Shown here: in pieces, positions 7,485-15,337 of the stretch
How the letters are laid out: every line of letters begins with the position of its first letter
Numbering within the stretch: position 1 is the stretch's first letter
Assembly: GCA_900541065.1 (NCBI GenBank)
Contig: UQIE01000003.1
Location: 62,001 to 126,000, forward strand
Direction of reading: 5' to 3'
From: an uncultured Collinsella sp.
GTDB lineage: Bacteria; Actinomycetota; Coriobacteriia; Coriobacteriales; Coriobacteriaceae
DNA: 64,000 nt
The notes under the pieces: generated by a model
What the model was told of the DNA's origin: nothing
What the model saw: the letters and a program-made list of their open reading frames with translations, nothing else
Databases searched by the model: none
Position numbers and translations under genes: made by a program

Positions 7485-8924
7485 ATGCTTGACTACAATT
7501 TGGAAAAACGCGGCGAAGCATCGCTTTATGAGTATGTTTACCAGCAAATTCGAGATGATATTGTTGCTGGACGTATTGTGGCGGGGGAGCATCTTCCGTC
7601 TAAGCGCGCCTTTGCCAGTCATCTGGGAATCAGTGTCATTACCATCGAGAATGCATATAGCCAGTTACTTGCCGAGGGCTATATTTGCTCAATGCCGCGT
7701 CGTGGCTACTACGCTTGCAAGCTTCCGGATGCACCGGTTTTGCCTTTGGCTTCGCAGGGCATCGACCGAGATACCGTCTCTGTGGGCCTCAGCGCGCATG
7801 ATGTCAACGGACAGGTCGAGCTGTTCGATGCACTTTCTCCTTCCGCTTTGGAGGCGGCGCGGCTTTGGCAAAGCGCACTACGGGCGACGCTGGCATCCGA
7901 AGATGAGCGCGAAATCTTTTCGCCCGCACCGGCGCAGGGCACCGCTCGGCTGCGACGCGCAATTGCTCACCATCTGCGTGGGACAAGGGGCATGAATGTC
8001 GACCCCAACAACATTGTTATCGGTGCAGGCGCCCAGCTGCTCGATACCATGTTGGTTCAGTTGCTTGGCGCTGACAAGGTGTATGCTGTTGAGGACCCGG
8101 GCTATTTGCGTCTGACGCGCATCTATCAGGCTATGGGCTGCCAAGTACGACATATCCCGTTGGATGACGACGGCGTGGACCTGAGCGCTCTGCAGAAAAC
8201 TGGGACCGATGTCCTTCACCTTATGCCGTCCCATCAGTATCCCACCGGTCTTGTGACGAGCATTGCGCGTCGCTATGCTCTGCTGAGCTGGGCCGCCGAG
8301 CGACCAGGTCGGTACCTCATCGAAGATGACTTTGATTGTGAGTTTCGCCTTGCCGGCAAGCCAATTCCCGCGCTCGCGTCGATCGATGCCTCCCAGTCGG
8401 TTATCTACACCAACACGTTTTCGAAGAGCCTGTCATCGGCGTTGCGTCTAGCGTACATGGTGCTGCCCGATGAGCTAATGGAGCGGTTTAGGCGCAACCT
8501 TGGTTTTTACGCCTCGTCGGTGAGTTCTGTTGACCAGGTCGCTTTGGCTCGTTTGCTGGAATCGGGTGATTACGAGCGACATGTGAACCGCGTGCGCGTT
8601 CGTGCTCGCGAGGCGCGTGATGGCCTGGCGGCGCTTGTACGGAAGGCATTTCCGGCAGGGGAAGTCTCGATCGAACACGCAGACGCGGGCCTTTACTGCA
8701 CCGTGGTTGCGGAGCGTGGAACGGGCGGAAGCACTATTGCACGGGCCCTCACGCGCTCGAGCATCCCTTTTATCGATATCGGTGACTGTTTTTGGTGTGC
8801 CGATGGCGCATCTGCCCCTGAAAACTCAAGTCAAATTCTTGTTCAGTATGACGATTTGAGTCCAAAAGCGCTAAATACCTTGGAATCGCAGCTAATGGGA
8901 GCGCTCTGCAATCTAAGTGAGTAG
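7485..8924 (+). CDS. pdxR: MocR-family regulator PdxR (GntR helix-turn-helix fused to aminotransferase fold)
   Basis: Protein of 479 residues. Residues 1-70 are a GntR winged helix (SLYEYVYQQIRDDIVAG, then LPSKRAFASHLGIS). The rest is a fold-type I aminotransferase domain that binds pyridoxal phosphate as a sensor; the Lys-bearing loop is NTFSKSLSSALRLAY and the cofactor Asp region is IEDDFDCEFR. Its position divergent from pdxST is the classical arrangement in which PdxR controls vitamin B6 synthesis. Start ATG 7485 follows AGGTGG; a TTG at 7452 is an alternative. The last codons (Asn-Leu-Ser-Glu-stop) are read from the end of an inverted-repeat element at 8913, so the native C-terminus may have been replaced. 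Confidence 0.9.
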   Translation: MLDYNLEKRGEASLYEYVYQQIRDDIVAGRIVAGEHLPSKRAFASHLGISVITIENAYSQLLAEGYICSMPRRGYYACKLPDAPVLPLASQGIDRDTVSVGLSAHDVNGQVELFDALSPSALEAARLWQSALRATLASEDEREIFSPAPAQGTARLRRAIAHHLRGTRGMNVDPNNIVIGAGAQLLDTMLVQLLGADKVYAVEDPGYLRLTRIYQAMGCQVRHIPLDDDGVDLSALQKTGTDVLHLMPSHQYPTGLVTSIARRYALLSWAAERPGRYLIEDDFDCEFRLAGKPIPALASIDASQSVIYTNTFSKSLSSALRLAYMVLPDELMERFRRNLGFYASSVSSVDQVALARLLESGDYERHVNRVRVRAREARDGLAALVRKAFPAGEVSIEHADAGLYCTVVAERGTGGSTIARALTRSSIPFIDIGDCFWCADGASAPENSSQILVQYDDLSPKALNTLESQLMGALCNLSE

Positions 8925-9035
8925 GCATTTGGAACTTTGGCGACCAGGCAGTTTTGTAACAAGCTATCTACCTGCGGTTTTGAAAAGCAGGATGACCGGG
9001 CTGCTCGGAATGTTCAAAAAAGTCTACTCACTTGC
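8913..9035. repeat. Terminal-inverted-repeat element, copy 1 (overlaps pdxR stop)
   Basis: About 123 bp bounded by CTAAGTGAGTAGGC and GTCTACTCACTT. The inner part shares TTTGGCGAC, AACAAG, TACCTGCGG and CTGCTCGG with copy 2 at 10333. The left terminus supplies the pdxR stop codon. The right end reads CTTGC rather than CTTAG. Confidence 0.8.
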
Positions 9036-9067
9036 CGCGTAAAGCTTCTGCATGAGAAAAAAATGGG

Positions 9068-9133
9068 GTTTTCAACAGGGCTTCGTCCAGCTCTCGACAA
9101 GCTTTTGGCCAGTTGGGGAGGGCTGTTGAAAAC
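9068..9133. repeat. 11-bp inverted repeat upstream of the AbiEi/DUF559-like gene
   Basis: GTTTTCAACAG (9068-9078) and its exact complement CTGTTGAAAAC (9123-9133), separated by 44 bases, preceded by an A7 run. It lies in the 181-base gap between the inverted-repeat element and the next gene. Could be a transcript hairpin or the remains of another small element. Confidence 0.5.
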
Positions 9134-9216
9134 TTGGCAGTCCGTTCGGCGCCATTTTTGGTGCGTTCGCGCCAATGCGTGACTGACTGGGTTGAAATTC
9201 GTGTTCTCCTGTGCCT

Positions 9217-10344
9217 ATGAAGGATCTACTTTGTGACATATCGGCTTTTAGGTACTGGCGTTTGCCTCCTCAAGTCCGCGCTTTGTGTCCGCCGCTTCCA
9301 CGACCGGAAGAAGACCGGCAGCGATATGATCTCGCCCGCAACCCGACGGCTGCGGTCGCGCTCGGTTTTCCGTTGCATACATTGGTTCGGACGAGAAACA
9401 AACGGACTTGTCCTGCCAGCATTAGGCAGCGGCTGTTTCTTGGTGAGCTCCCCAGGGAATCCGTGCTGGAAACGGAGCATGGATTTTTGATTACGTCTCC
9501 TCTACTGACGGCATTCATCATGTCACGGCATCTGACGGATCTTCAGCTTCTTTTGGTATTGGCGGAGATGTGCGGCTTGTTTGCGGTGTGTGCCCTGCCG
9601 GCGTTACTTGAGACGGAGCTTTCGCGTGCAATTGATTCGGGTGCGATTTCGACAACGTTCGGTTGGGCGCGCTGCCCGTCCGAGGACGGCACCGCCTCAA
9701 ATTTATGGCGTCGAGACGCTTTGGTTTTGGGCGGAGACCTTGACCGTTTTTGTTCAGATGTTTGCGGGATACGTTACGGCAATAGATTTAGGACGGTGTC
9801 GCAACTCGTTCCATTGGGTGCCGCGTCGCCTTTTGAGGTCGAGGCGTATTTGCTACTTGCACTGCCGCGATCCCTGGGAGGCGAAGGTTTTTGCGACATA
9901 GAGCTTAATGTTGAAGTGATGCTAAGCACAAGTGCTCGAGCGATTGTGGGAAAGTCCCGTGTATATATCGACATACTTCTGTCTTCGCCGGACGGCAGGC
10001 GACAGGTGGCCATTGAATGTCAGGGAAAGGCCTCGCACGGACGCGCAGGGGATGGCTTGCGTGACGCTGACCGCATGACGGCCCTTCAGGCCATGGGCTA
10101 CGATGTGCTTCTCCTGACACACAGACAGATATCGGATGAGGATAGATTCCGCGCGATCGTTAAGGCCGTATGCAGGATGCTCGATGCTGAATATCGTGAT
10201 AAAAGCTCAGATGAGCAAAGGGCTGAGACATTACTCAGGTCTGAACTATTCGTTGACTGGACAAAATTGGGAGTAATCGACGGAAAGATGCCCGTTAGAC
10301 ACAAAATGGCTCGATCGTGGACGGCTGCGAATCTAAGTGAGTAG
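9217..10344 (+). CDS. AbiEi/DUF559-like protein with predicted endonuclease-fold C-terminus
   Basis: Protein of 375 residues, not assigned to a characterised gene. The N-terminal two thirds resemble actinobacterial AbiEi-like proteins: SAFRYWRLP near the start, then a LHTLVRTRNKR strand and a FLITSPLLTAFIMSRHL segment. Residues ~250-310 look like a DUF559/Vsr-type endonuclease fold: an Asp in YIDILLSS, then AIECQGKASHG, then an Asp-Arg helix and a YDVLLLTHRQI strand. Catalysis is not shown. Start ATG 9217 is chosen (GTG 9211 possible); the ribosome-binding site is weak. Base composition looks somewhat less GC-rich than neighbouring genes. It sits between two inverted-repeat copies and, like pdxR, ends Asn-Leu-Ser-Glu-stop inside one. 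Confidence 0.55.
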   Translation: MKDLLCDISAFRYWRLPPQVRALCPPLPRPEEDRQRYDLARNPTAAVALGFPLHTLVRTRNKRTCPASIRQRLFLGELPRESVLETEHGFLITSPLLTAFIMSRHLTDLQLLLVLAEMCGLFAVCALPALLETELSRAIDSGAISTTFGWARCPSEDGTASNLWRRDALVLGGDLDRFCSDVCGIRYGNRFRTVSQLVPLGAASPFEVEAYLLLALPRSLGGEGFCDIELNVEVMLSTSARAIVGKSRVYIDILLSSPDGRRQVAIECQGKASHGRAGDGLRDADRMTALQAMGYDVLLLTHRQISDEDRFRAIVKAVCRMLDAEYRDKSSDEQRAETLLRSELFVDWTKLGVIDGKMPVRHKMARSWTAANLSE

Positions 10345-10455
10345 ACTTTTGGCACTTTGGCGACTAGGTCGTTTTGCAACAAGGCATTTACCTGCGGCTT
10401 TATAAAGTGATATGGATGGTCTGCTCGGCAAGTTCCAAAAAGTCTACTCACTTAG
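10333..10455. repeat. Terminal-inverted-repeat element, copy 2 (overlaps the preceding stop)
   Basis: 123 bp with exact termini CTAAGTGAGTAGACTTTT and AAAAGTCTACTCACTTAG. The arms extend inward (GGCACTT with AAGTTCC). TAAGTGAGTAG carries TAA, TGA and TAG in the three frames. The left end supplies the stop of the gene ending at 10344. Confidence 0.85.
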
Positions 10456-10521
10456 TTTTTGACGAGAAGCCGATGCCGAAGGCGGTCCTATTTCAGGTAG
10501 TTAACAAGTTTGTGAGGCACG

Positions 10522-10551
10522 AAAAAGGCCCGAACCATGCGGTCCGGGCCT
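10522..10551 (-). terminator. Rho-independent terminator of the rubrerythrin gene
   Basis: Arms GGCCCG (10527-10532) and CGGGCC (10545-10550), followed on the minus strand by a run of five T. Placed ~35 bases after the rubrerythrin stop. Confidence 0.8.
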
Positions 10552-10585
10552 CATCGAGCTAGAGGTTATGTCTCAGGTTGCTGGC

Positions 10586-11146
10586 TTAGCCGAAGTAGCG
10601 CTTGAGCAGGCCGGCGAAAGCCTTGCCGTGGCGAGCCTCGTCGCGAGCCATCTCGTGCACGGTGTCGTGGATGGCATCGAGGCCAGCGGCCTTGGCGCGC
10701 TTAGCAAGATCGGTCTTGCCGGCGGTGGCGCCGTTCTCGGCCTCAACGCGCATCTCGAGGTTCTTCTTGGTGGAGTCGGTTACGACCTCGCCCAGGAGCT
10801 CAGCGAACTTGGCGGCGTGCTCGGCCTCCTCGTGGGCAGCCTTCTCCCAGTACAGGCCGATCTCGGGATAACCCTCGCGATGGGCGACGCGAGCCATGGC
10901 CAGGTACATACCGACCTCGGAGCACTCGCCCTCAAAGTTGGCGCGCAGGTCGGCAACGATGTCCTCGGAGACGCCCTCCATCTTGGCGATGCCCACGACG
11001 TGCTCGGCAGCCCACTCGAGCTGGCCCTCCTCCTGCTTCAGGAAACGAGAACCGGGAACGCCGCACTGGGGGCACTTGAAGTCCTCGGGCAGCTGGTCGC
11101 CGTCGAACTCTTCCACATAACCGCAAACGGGGCAAACAAACTTCAT
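10586..11146 (-). CDS. Reverse rubrerythrin (NADH peroxidase-type oxidative stress protein)
   Basis: Cytoplasmic diiron protein of 186 residues that reduces hydrogen peroxide in anaerobes. A rubredoxin-like domain comes first (Cys pairs CPVC at 5-8 and CPQC at 25-28), followed by a ferritin-like four-helix domain with EGECSEVGMY, HEEAEHAAKF and MARDEARHGKAF supplying the iron ligands. Rubredoxin-first order is the 'reverse' rubrerythrin type. Start ATG 11146 follows AAAGGATC; the frame stays open upstream without a signal. Monocistronic, with its own terminator. Confidence 0.92.
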   Translation of the reverse strand: MKFVCPVCGYVEEFDGDQLPEDFKCPQCGVPGSRFLKQEEGQLEWAAEHVVGIAKMEGVSEDIVADLRANFEGECSEVGMYLAMARVAHREGYPEIGLYWEKAAHEEAEHAAKFAELLGEVVTDSTKKNLEMRVEAENGATAGKTDLAKRAKAAGLDAIHDTVHEMARDEARHGKAFAGLLKRYFG

Positions 11147-11305
11147 GATTCGATCCTTTCGATCGATGGCGATTGTGCGCTCGTCCGGTCCCGTAAGGAC
11201 CCTCTCCGGACGTGCGTCTTGACGAGTTCTATTATCCATAAATGCAACCAAATGTGAAGCCTATTAGGAATGATTTTTAATAAAACAATTTTGAGATGTG
11301 AAGAT

Positions 11306-11383
11306 GTTGATTGATTAACGATTGGCAGGCCGTCTTTGACCGTCGCTGAGTACAATCGGTCGAGCAAATGTTGACCAATCAAC
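11306..11383. promoter_or_regulatory. Inverted GTTGATTG motifs upstream of the alcohol dehydrogenase gene
   Basis: GTTGATTGAT (11306-11315) and its near-complement ACCAATCAAC (11374-11383) lie on either side of the probable promoter region, the second just before the ribosome-binding site. The spacing would allow a looped repressor. No known regulator is matched. Confidence 0.3.
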
Positions 11384-11402
11384 AAATGAGGGAGTTTCCT
11401 TT

Positions 11403-12623
11403 ATGCATCTAGCCCGTCGTGCCTGGTGCCGAACATATCAGACGGTTTTTCGCATTGCATTGCCGATCCTGCCCTATACCGAGCCGCACATTTTAGAGCA
11501 TGCCGAGGATGTGCCCGCGGTGCTTCAAAAGCGCTCGATCCAGAAGGTCCTTATCGTGACGGATCCCGGCATTGCACGTTTGGGACTCACGGCATCACTC
11601 GAGCGTGCGCTTACGGCTCAGGGGATTGGCGTTACGGTCTATGCCGAAACGCGTGCGAATCCCACGGTCTCGAATGTGGAGGAGGCGGCGTCCCTGTATC
11701 GAGAGAGCGCCTGCCAGGCCATTATCGGCTTTGGCGGAGGATCAGCCATGGACTGCGCCAAGGGCGTAGGCGCACGCATTGCGCAGCCAAACAAGCCCAT
11801 CAACAAGATGCGCGGCCTGCTGCGGATTCATCGTTGCCTGCCGCTGCTCATCGCCGTCCCCACCACGGCAGGCACGGGAAGCGAGGTCACACTTGCGGCG
11901 GTAGTTACCGATGACGAGACGCACTACAAGTACCCCATTAACGACTTTGTGCTTATTCCGCGCTTTGCGGTGCACGACCCCGAGTTTACGCGCGGTCTGC
12001 CCGCCTCCATTACGGGGCAGACGGGCATGGACGCCCTGACGCATGCCGTCGAGGCCTTTATCGGGCGAAGCACCACGCCCTATACGCGCAAGATGGCACG
12101 ACAGGCGGTGCAGCTCATCCACGACAATTTGCTCGAGGCCTATGAGCATGGCGACGACATGCGTGCGCGTCGCAATATGCTTTCGGCGGCGTATAAGGCG
12201 GGAGTTGCCTTTACGCGCTCCTATGTTGGATACGTTCATGCCATCGCGCACAGTCTAGGCGGCCGATACGGAATTCCGCACGGTTTGGCCAACGCGATCA
12301 TCCTGCCGCACATGCTTCGCGCTTATGGTGACGCCGCCGCCCCCAAGCTTGCCGATCTTGCTCGCATGGCGGGCATTGCGCCGGCTACCGTGCAGGACAG
12401 TCTTGCGGCCGAGGCCTTTATCGATTGGGTCGACCGCATGAACGAGGCCCTGGGAATCCCCAAATATGTCTCGGGTATTCGCCGCTCCGATATTCCGCAA
12501 ATGGCGGCCCATGCCGATGCCGAGGCCAATCCCCTGTACCCCGTTCCACTTTTGATGGACCGCTCGGAGCTCGAGCATATGTACGAGGTCGTCGCGGGTG
12601 GTATGTTTGAGGACGAGAACTAG
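11403..12623 (+). CDS. Iron-containing alcohol dehydrogenase
   Basis: NAD(P)-dependent dehydrogenase of the group III (iron-activated) family, 406 residues. The nucleotide-binding loop is FGGGSAMDCAKG. The metal site is assembled from Asp and His in GQTGMDALTHAVEAF and later His residues in YVHAIAHSLGG and YGIPHGLANA. The segment PTTAGTGSE is a family hallmark. Start ATG 11403 follows GAGGGAG. Ten bases separate it from an aldehyde dehydrogenase gene, so the two probably interconvert an alcohol, its aldehyde and the acid. The substrate is not predictable. Confidence 0.92.
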   Translation: MHLARRAWCRTYQTVFRIALPILPYTEPHILEHAEDVPAVLQKRSIQKVLIVTDPGIARLGLTASLERALTAQGIGVTVYAETRANPTVSNVEEAASLYRESACQAIIGFGGGSAMDCAKGVGARIAQPNKPINKMRGLLRIHRCLPLLIAVPTTAGTGSEVTLAAVVTDDETHYKYPINDFVLIPRFAVHDPEFTRGLPASITGQTGMDALTHAVEAFIGRSTTPYTRKMARQAVQLIHDNLLEAYEHGDDMRARRNMLSAAYKAGVAFTRSYVGYVHAIAHSLGGRYGIPHGLANAIILPHMLRAYGDAAAPKLADLARMAGIAPATVQDSLAAEAFIDWVDRMNEALGIPKYVSGIRRSDIPQMAAHADAEANPLYPVPLLMDRSELEHMYEVVAGGMFEDEN

Positions 12624-12632
12624 GAGGGTGCC

Positions 12633-14012
12633 ATGAACACCGAGGAAATTGCGCGCATCGTCGGCGATCAGCGCGCCTACTTTAAGACGCACGCCACGTT
12701 TGATGTCGATGCTCGACGTCGCGCGCTCGTGAGTTTACGCGATGCGGTGCGGGCCCACGAGGCCGATATCGCTCATGCGCTCAAGACCGATTTGGGAAAG
12801 TCGCATGACGAGGCCTATATGTGCGAGATTGGCACATCGCTTTCCGAGATTCGACATCAGATTGCGCATGTGGCCCGATGGAGTCGTCCGCGCCTGCGTC
12901 CGTGCGATCTCGCTAACGCCGTGAGCGTGTGCAAAACGCAAGCCGTGCCCTATGGCGTCACACTCATCATGGCTCCGTGGAACTACCCGTTTTTGCTAAC
13001 ACTCGAGCCGCTCGCCGGCGCCCTTGCCGCGGGCAATACCGTGGTCATCAAGCCGAGTGCCTATGCTCCGGCATCGAGCGCGGTGCTCAAGCAAATCTGT
13101 GAAGAGGCATTTGATCCGTGCCTGGTGACGGTTGTCGAGGGCGGGCGCGCCGAAAACGAAGCGCTGCTCGATGAGTGCTGGGACAAGATCTTCTTTACCG
13201 GTAGCGTTTCGGTCGGCAAGCTCGTTATGGAGCGCGCGAGCAAAAACCTCACGCCCGTGACGCTTGAGCTGGGCGGCAAGAGCCCCTGCATCGTGGATGC
13301 GACGGCAAATTTGAAGGTCGCGGCACGGCGTATCGCCTTTGGCAAATGGCTCAACGTGGGGCAGACCTGCGTGGCGCACGACTACCTGCTGGTCGATACG
13401 CGCGTGCACGACGAGCTGCTGGGCCTCATCAAGGAAGAGGTCCGCCGTATGTTTGGCGAGCATCCGCTCGATAACGAGGATTGCGGGCATATCGTCAATG
13501 CTAAGCATTTTGCGCGCGTGCGCGGGCTGATCGATCCCGATAAGGTCGTGCTGGGAGGCACGGCGCGCGAGTCATCGCTCAAGATTGAGCCGACGATTTT
13601 GGACGGCGTGACCCCCGATGACGCCGTGATGCAGGAGGAGATCTTCGGTCCCATCTTGCCGGTGCTGACGTTTGAGAGCCTAGACGAGGCCGAAGCGTTT
13701 ATTACGGATCGTCCGACGCCGCTGGCCCTGTATATCTTTAGTCAGGATCGCGCAGTTCAGCAGCGCTTCGTGCGTTACGTGCCCTTTGGCGGTGGCTGTG
13801 TCAACGACACGATCATGCACTTGGCTACGAGCCATATGGGCTTTGGCGGCATGGGCGCGAGCGGTATGGGGCAGTACCATGGACGCGAGAGCTTCGATAC
13901 GTTTAGCCACAAGAAGAGCATCGTGAACAAGGCAACGTGGCTGGACGTGCCATTCCGCTATGCTCCTTACGCAAGCTGGAAGCACAAGTTCGTGCGCATG
14001 TTTGTGCATTAG
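12633..14012 (+). CDS. Aldehyde dehydrogenase (class 3-like)
   Basis: NAD(P)-dependent oxidation of an aldehyde to a carboxylic acid, 459 residues as is usual for the short class-3-like enzymes without a long N-terminal region. Present are MAPWNYPFLLTLEPL, FFTGSVSVGKLV (nucleotide binding), the general base Glu in TLELGGKSP and the nucleophile Cys in NVGQTCVAHDYLL. The C-terminal FGGMGASGMGQYHG segment is typical. Start follows AGGAGGGTGCC. Co-transcribed with the iron alcohol dehydrogenase. Confidence 0.93.
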   Translation: MNTEEIARIVGDQRAYFKTHATFDVDARRRALVSLRDAVRAHEADIAHALKTDLGKSHDEAYMCEIGTSLSEIRHQIAHVARWSRPRLRPCDLANAVSVCKTQAVPYGVTLIMAPWNYPFLLTLEPLAGALAAGNTVVIKPSAYAPASSAVLKQICEEAFDPCLVTVVEGGRAENEALLDECWDKIFFTGSVSVGKLVMERASKNLTPVTLELGGKSPCIVDATANLKVAARRIAFGKWLNVGQTCVAHDYLLVDTRVHDELLGLIKEEVRRMFGEHPLDNEDCGHIVNAKHFARVRGLIDPDKVVLGGTARESSLKIEPTILDGVTPDDAVMQEEIFGPILPVLTFESLDEAEAFITDRPTPLALYIFSQDRAVQQRFVRYVPFGGGCVNDTIMHLATSHMGFGGMGASGMGQYHGRESFDTFSHKKSIVNKATWLDVPFRYAPYASWKHKFVRMFVH

Positions 14013-14135
14013 AATCAGATGGCGTAGCGACAAACGGTCGAAAAGGCGCGGGTGGGGCGAATTTGTGTCCGCACGGGCCCGTAGACTTCTCAATAAGGTC
14101 AAACGCCGGGTATCCCGGCCGGTAGAGGAGCTGCT

Positions 14136-14462
14136 ATGTACGAGCCTTCACGTCTTCTTTTGTCATTTCATATCGCAGGATTTCAGTATGCCGACGGTGT
14201 CTTGGTCCTGGGCGATCTTAAAGCGGGCGATAAGCTGACGCTGTGTGCCGAACGTGATAATCCTCACGATCCCGAGGCGGTAGCGGTCTATTATGGCAAG
14301 ACCAAGCTTGGCTATGTTCCGGGAAATGAGGTCGGCCCGCTGTCCTTGATGATGTATTACGGGCACGAGGACGTATTTGAGGCCCGTGTGCAACAGGTTG
14401 CCCCCGAGCGCAGCCCGTGGCATCAGGTGCGCGTTGGCCTCTATGTGGTGGATGCTCGCTAA
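14136..14462 (+). CDS. HIRAN domain protein
   Basis: Small stand-alone HIRAN domain of 108 residues. In SWI/SNF helicases such as HLTF this domain binds 3' DNA ends; free-standing bacterial versions are uncharacterised. Family features seen are IAGFQYADGVLVL, LKAGDKLTL, the NPHDPEAVAVYY core and LGYVPGNEV. Start ATG 14136 follows GAGGAG. It precedes the 59-residue acidic/basic protein gene by 18 bases. Confidence 0.8.
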   Translation: MYEPSRLLLSFHIAGFQYADGVLVLGDLKAGDKLTLCAERDNPHDPEAVAVYYGKTKLGYVPGNEVGPLSLMMYYGHEDVFEARVQQVAPERSPWHQVRVGLYVVDAR

Positions 14463-14480
14463 TCGGTAAGAGAGGCAGTC

Positions 14481-14660
14481 ATGTTTGATGACGATGACCT
14501 GTTCGATCTGACAGACGATCCGTTTGAGTGGGATATGCTACTCGATGACGATGAGTTGGAGCAGGACCGTAAGAAGCGGCAGGGCAAGAAGGCGCGGGAT
14601 GACGCTTCGAAAAAGCAGGACAAGCGTCGCCGAGGTCTGTTCGGCGGGCTCTTTGGGTGA
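14481..14660 (+). CDS. Small bipolar protein of 59 residues
   Basis: ATG 14481 to TGA 14658-14660, preceded by AAGAGAGG. The N-terminal half is strongly acidic (MFDDDDLFDLTDDPFEWD), followed by a basic stretch rich in Lys and Arg (KKRQGKKARDDASKKQDKRRR), ending in LFGGLFG. No family recognised. Spacing of 18 bases after the HIRAN gene and the good ribosome-binding site support it being expressed with that gene. Confidence 0.6.
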   Translation: MFDDDDLFDLTDDPFEWDMLLDDDELEQDRKKRQGKKARDDASKKQDKRRRGLFGGLFG

Positions 14661-14726
14661 CTGTCTCATCGCCGCGTCTGTATACTAAACAGGTCTTATA
14701 CGCGTTGCGAAATGAGGGCAGAGACG

Positions 14727-15272
14727 ATGATGTGGTTTACCGCCGACCTGCACCTGGGCGATACGAATATCTTGCACGACATGGATCGACCGTTTGATTC
14801 GGTCGAGGAGATGAACCGCAAGGTCATCGATGCCATCAATGAGTGCGTGGCTGTGGACGACCGCCTCTATATCCTGGGAGACTTTACGTATCGTTTGCCC
14901 ATGGCGGAGGCAGTGCGCCTGCGCGAGCGCATCGAATGCCAGAACGTGACGCTCATCCGTGGTAACCATGATGGCGATTGGGGAGATCCGGACGCGCCGC
15001 ACATTTGGGATGAGGTGTGCGATTATCTGGAGGTCGCCCCCGGTTACGCTAAGGGCCATCGCCTGGTAATGAGCCATTACCCCATGCTCAGCTGGAATGG
15101 CAAGGCGCGCGGCGCCATTATGCTTCATGGGCACATCCACAGCAGGGGAGACCGCACCAATGCGCGCAACCGCGATCGCGAGCGCCCTATCTTTCGCTAC
15201 GACGTTGGCCTCGATGCCAACAACTACAAGCCCGTAAGCCGCGACCAGATTCTCGGCTTCTTTGGACTATAG
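14727..15272 (+). CDS. Calcineurin-like metallophosphoesterase
   Basis: Cytosolic phosphoesterase of 181 residues with dinuclear metal motifs: TADLHLGD (Asp and His ligands) at the start, ILGDFTY (bridging Asp), LIRGNHDG (catalytic His), MSHYP and LHGHIHS (last ligands). Short YfcE/YydB-type proteins act on small phosphodiesters; the substrate here is unknown. Start ATG 14727 follows GAGGG by eight bases; an in-frame ATG at 14712 is an alternative. Confidence 0.88.
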   Translation: MMWFTADLHLGDTNILHDMDRPFDSVEEMNRKVIDAINECVAVDDRLYILGDFTYRLPMAEAVRLRERIECQNVTLIRGNHDGDWGDPDAPHIWDEVCDYLEVAPGYAKGHRLVMSHYPMLSWNGKARGAIMLHGHIHSRGDRTNARNRDRERPIFRYDVGLDANNYKPVSRDQILGFFGL

Positions 15273-15280
15273 CCCTCAAA

Positions 15281-15314
15281 CCATCACAAAGGGGACAGGC
15301 ACCTTTTGTGGTGG
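15281..15314. repeat. GGGGACAGG hairpin repeat, copy 1
   Basis: Stem CCATCACAAA / TTTGTGGTGG (one G-U pair) closing a loop containing GGGGACAGGCACC. Related hairpins lie at 16112-16144 and 30220-30256. Confidence 0.6.
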
Positions 15315-15337
15315 TCCTTGCATAGATTGGAGTCGCT

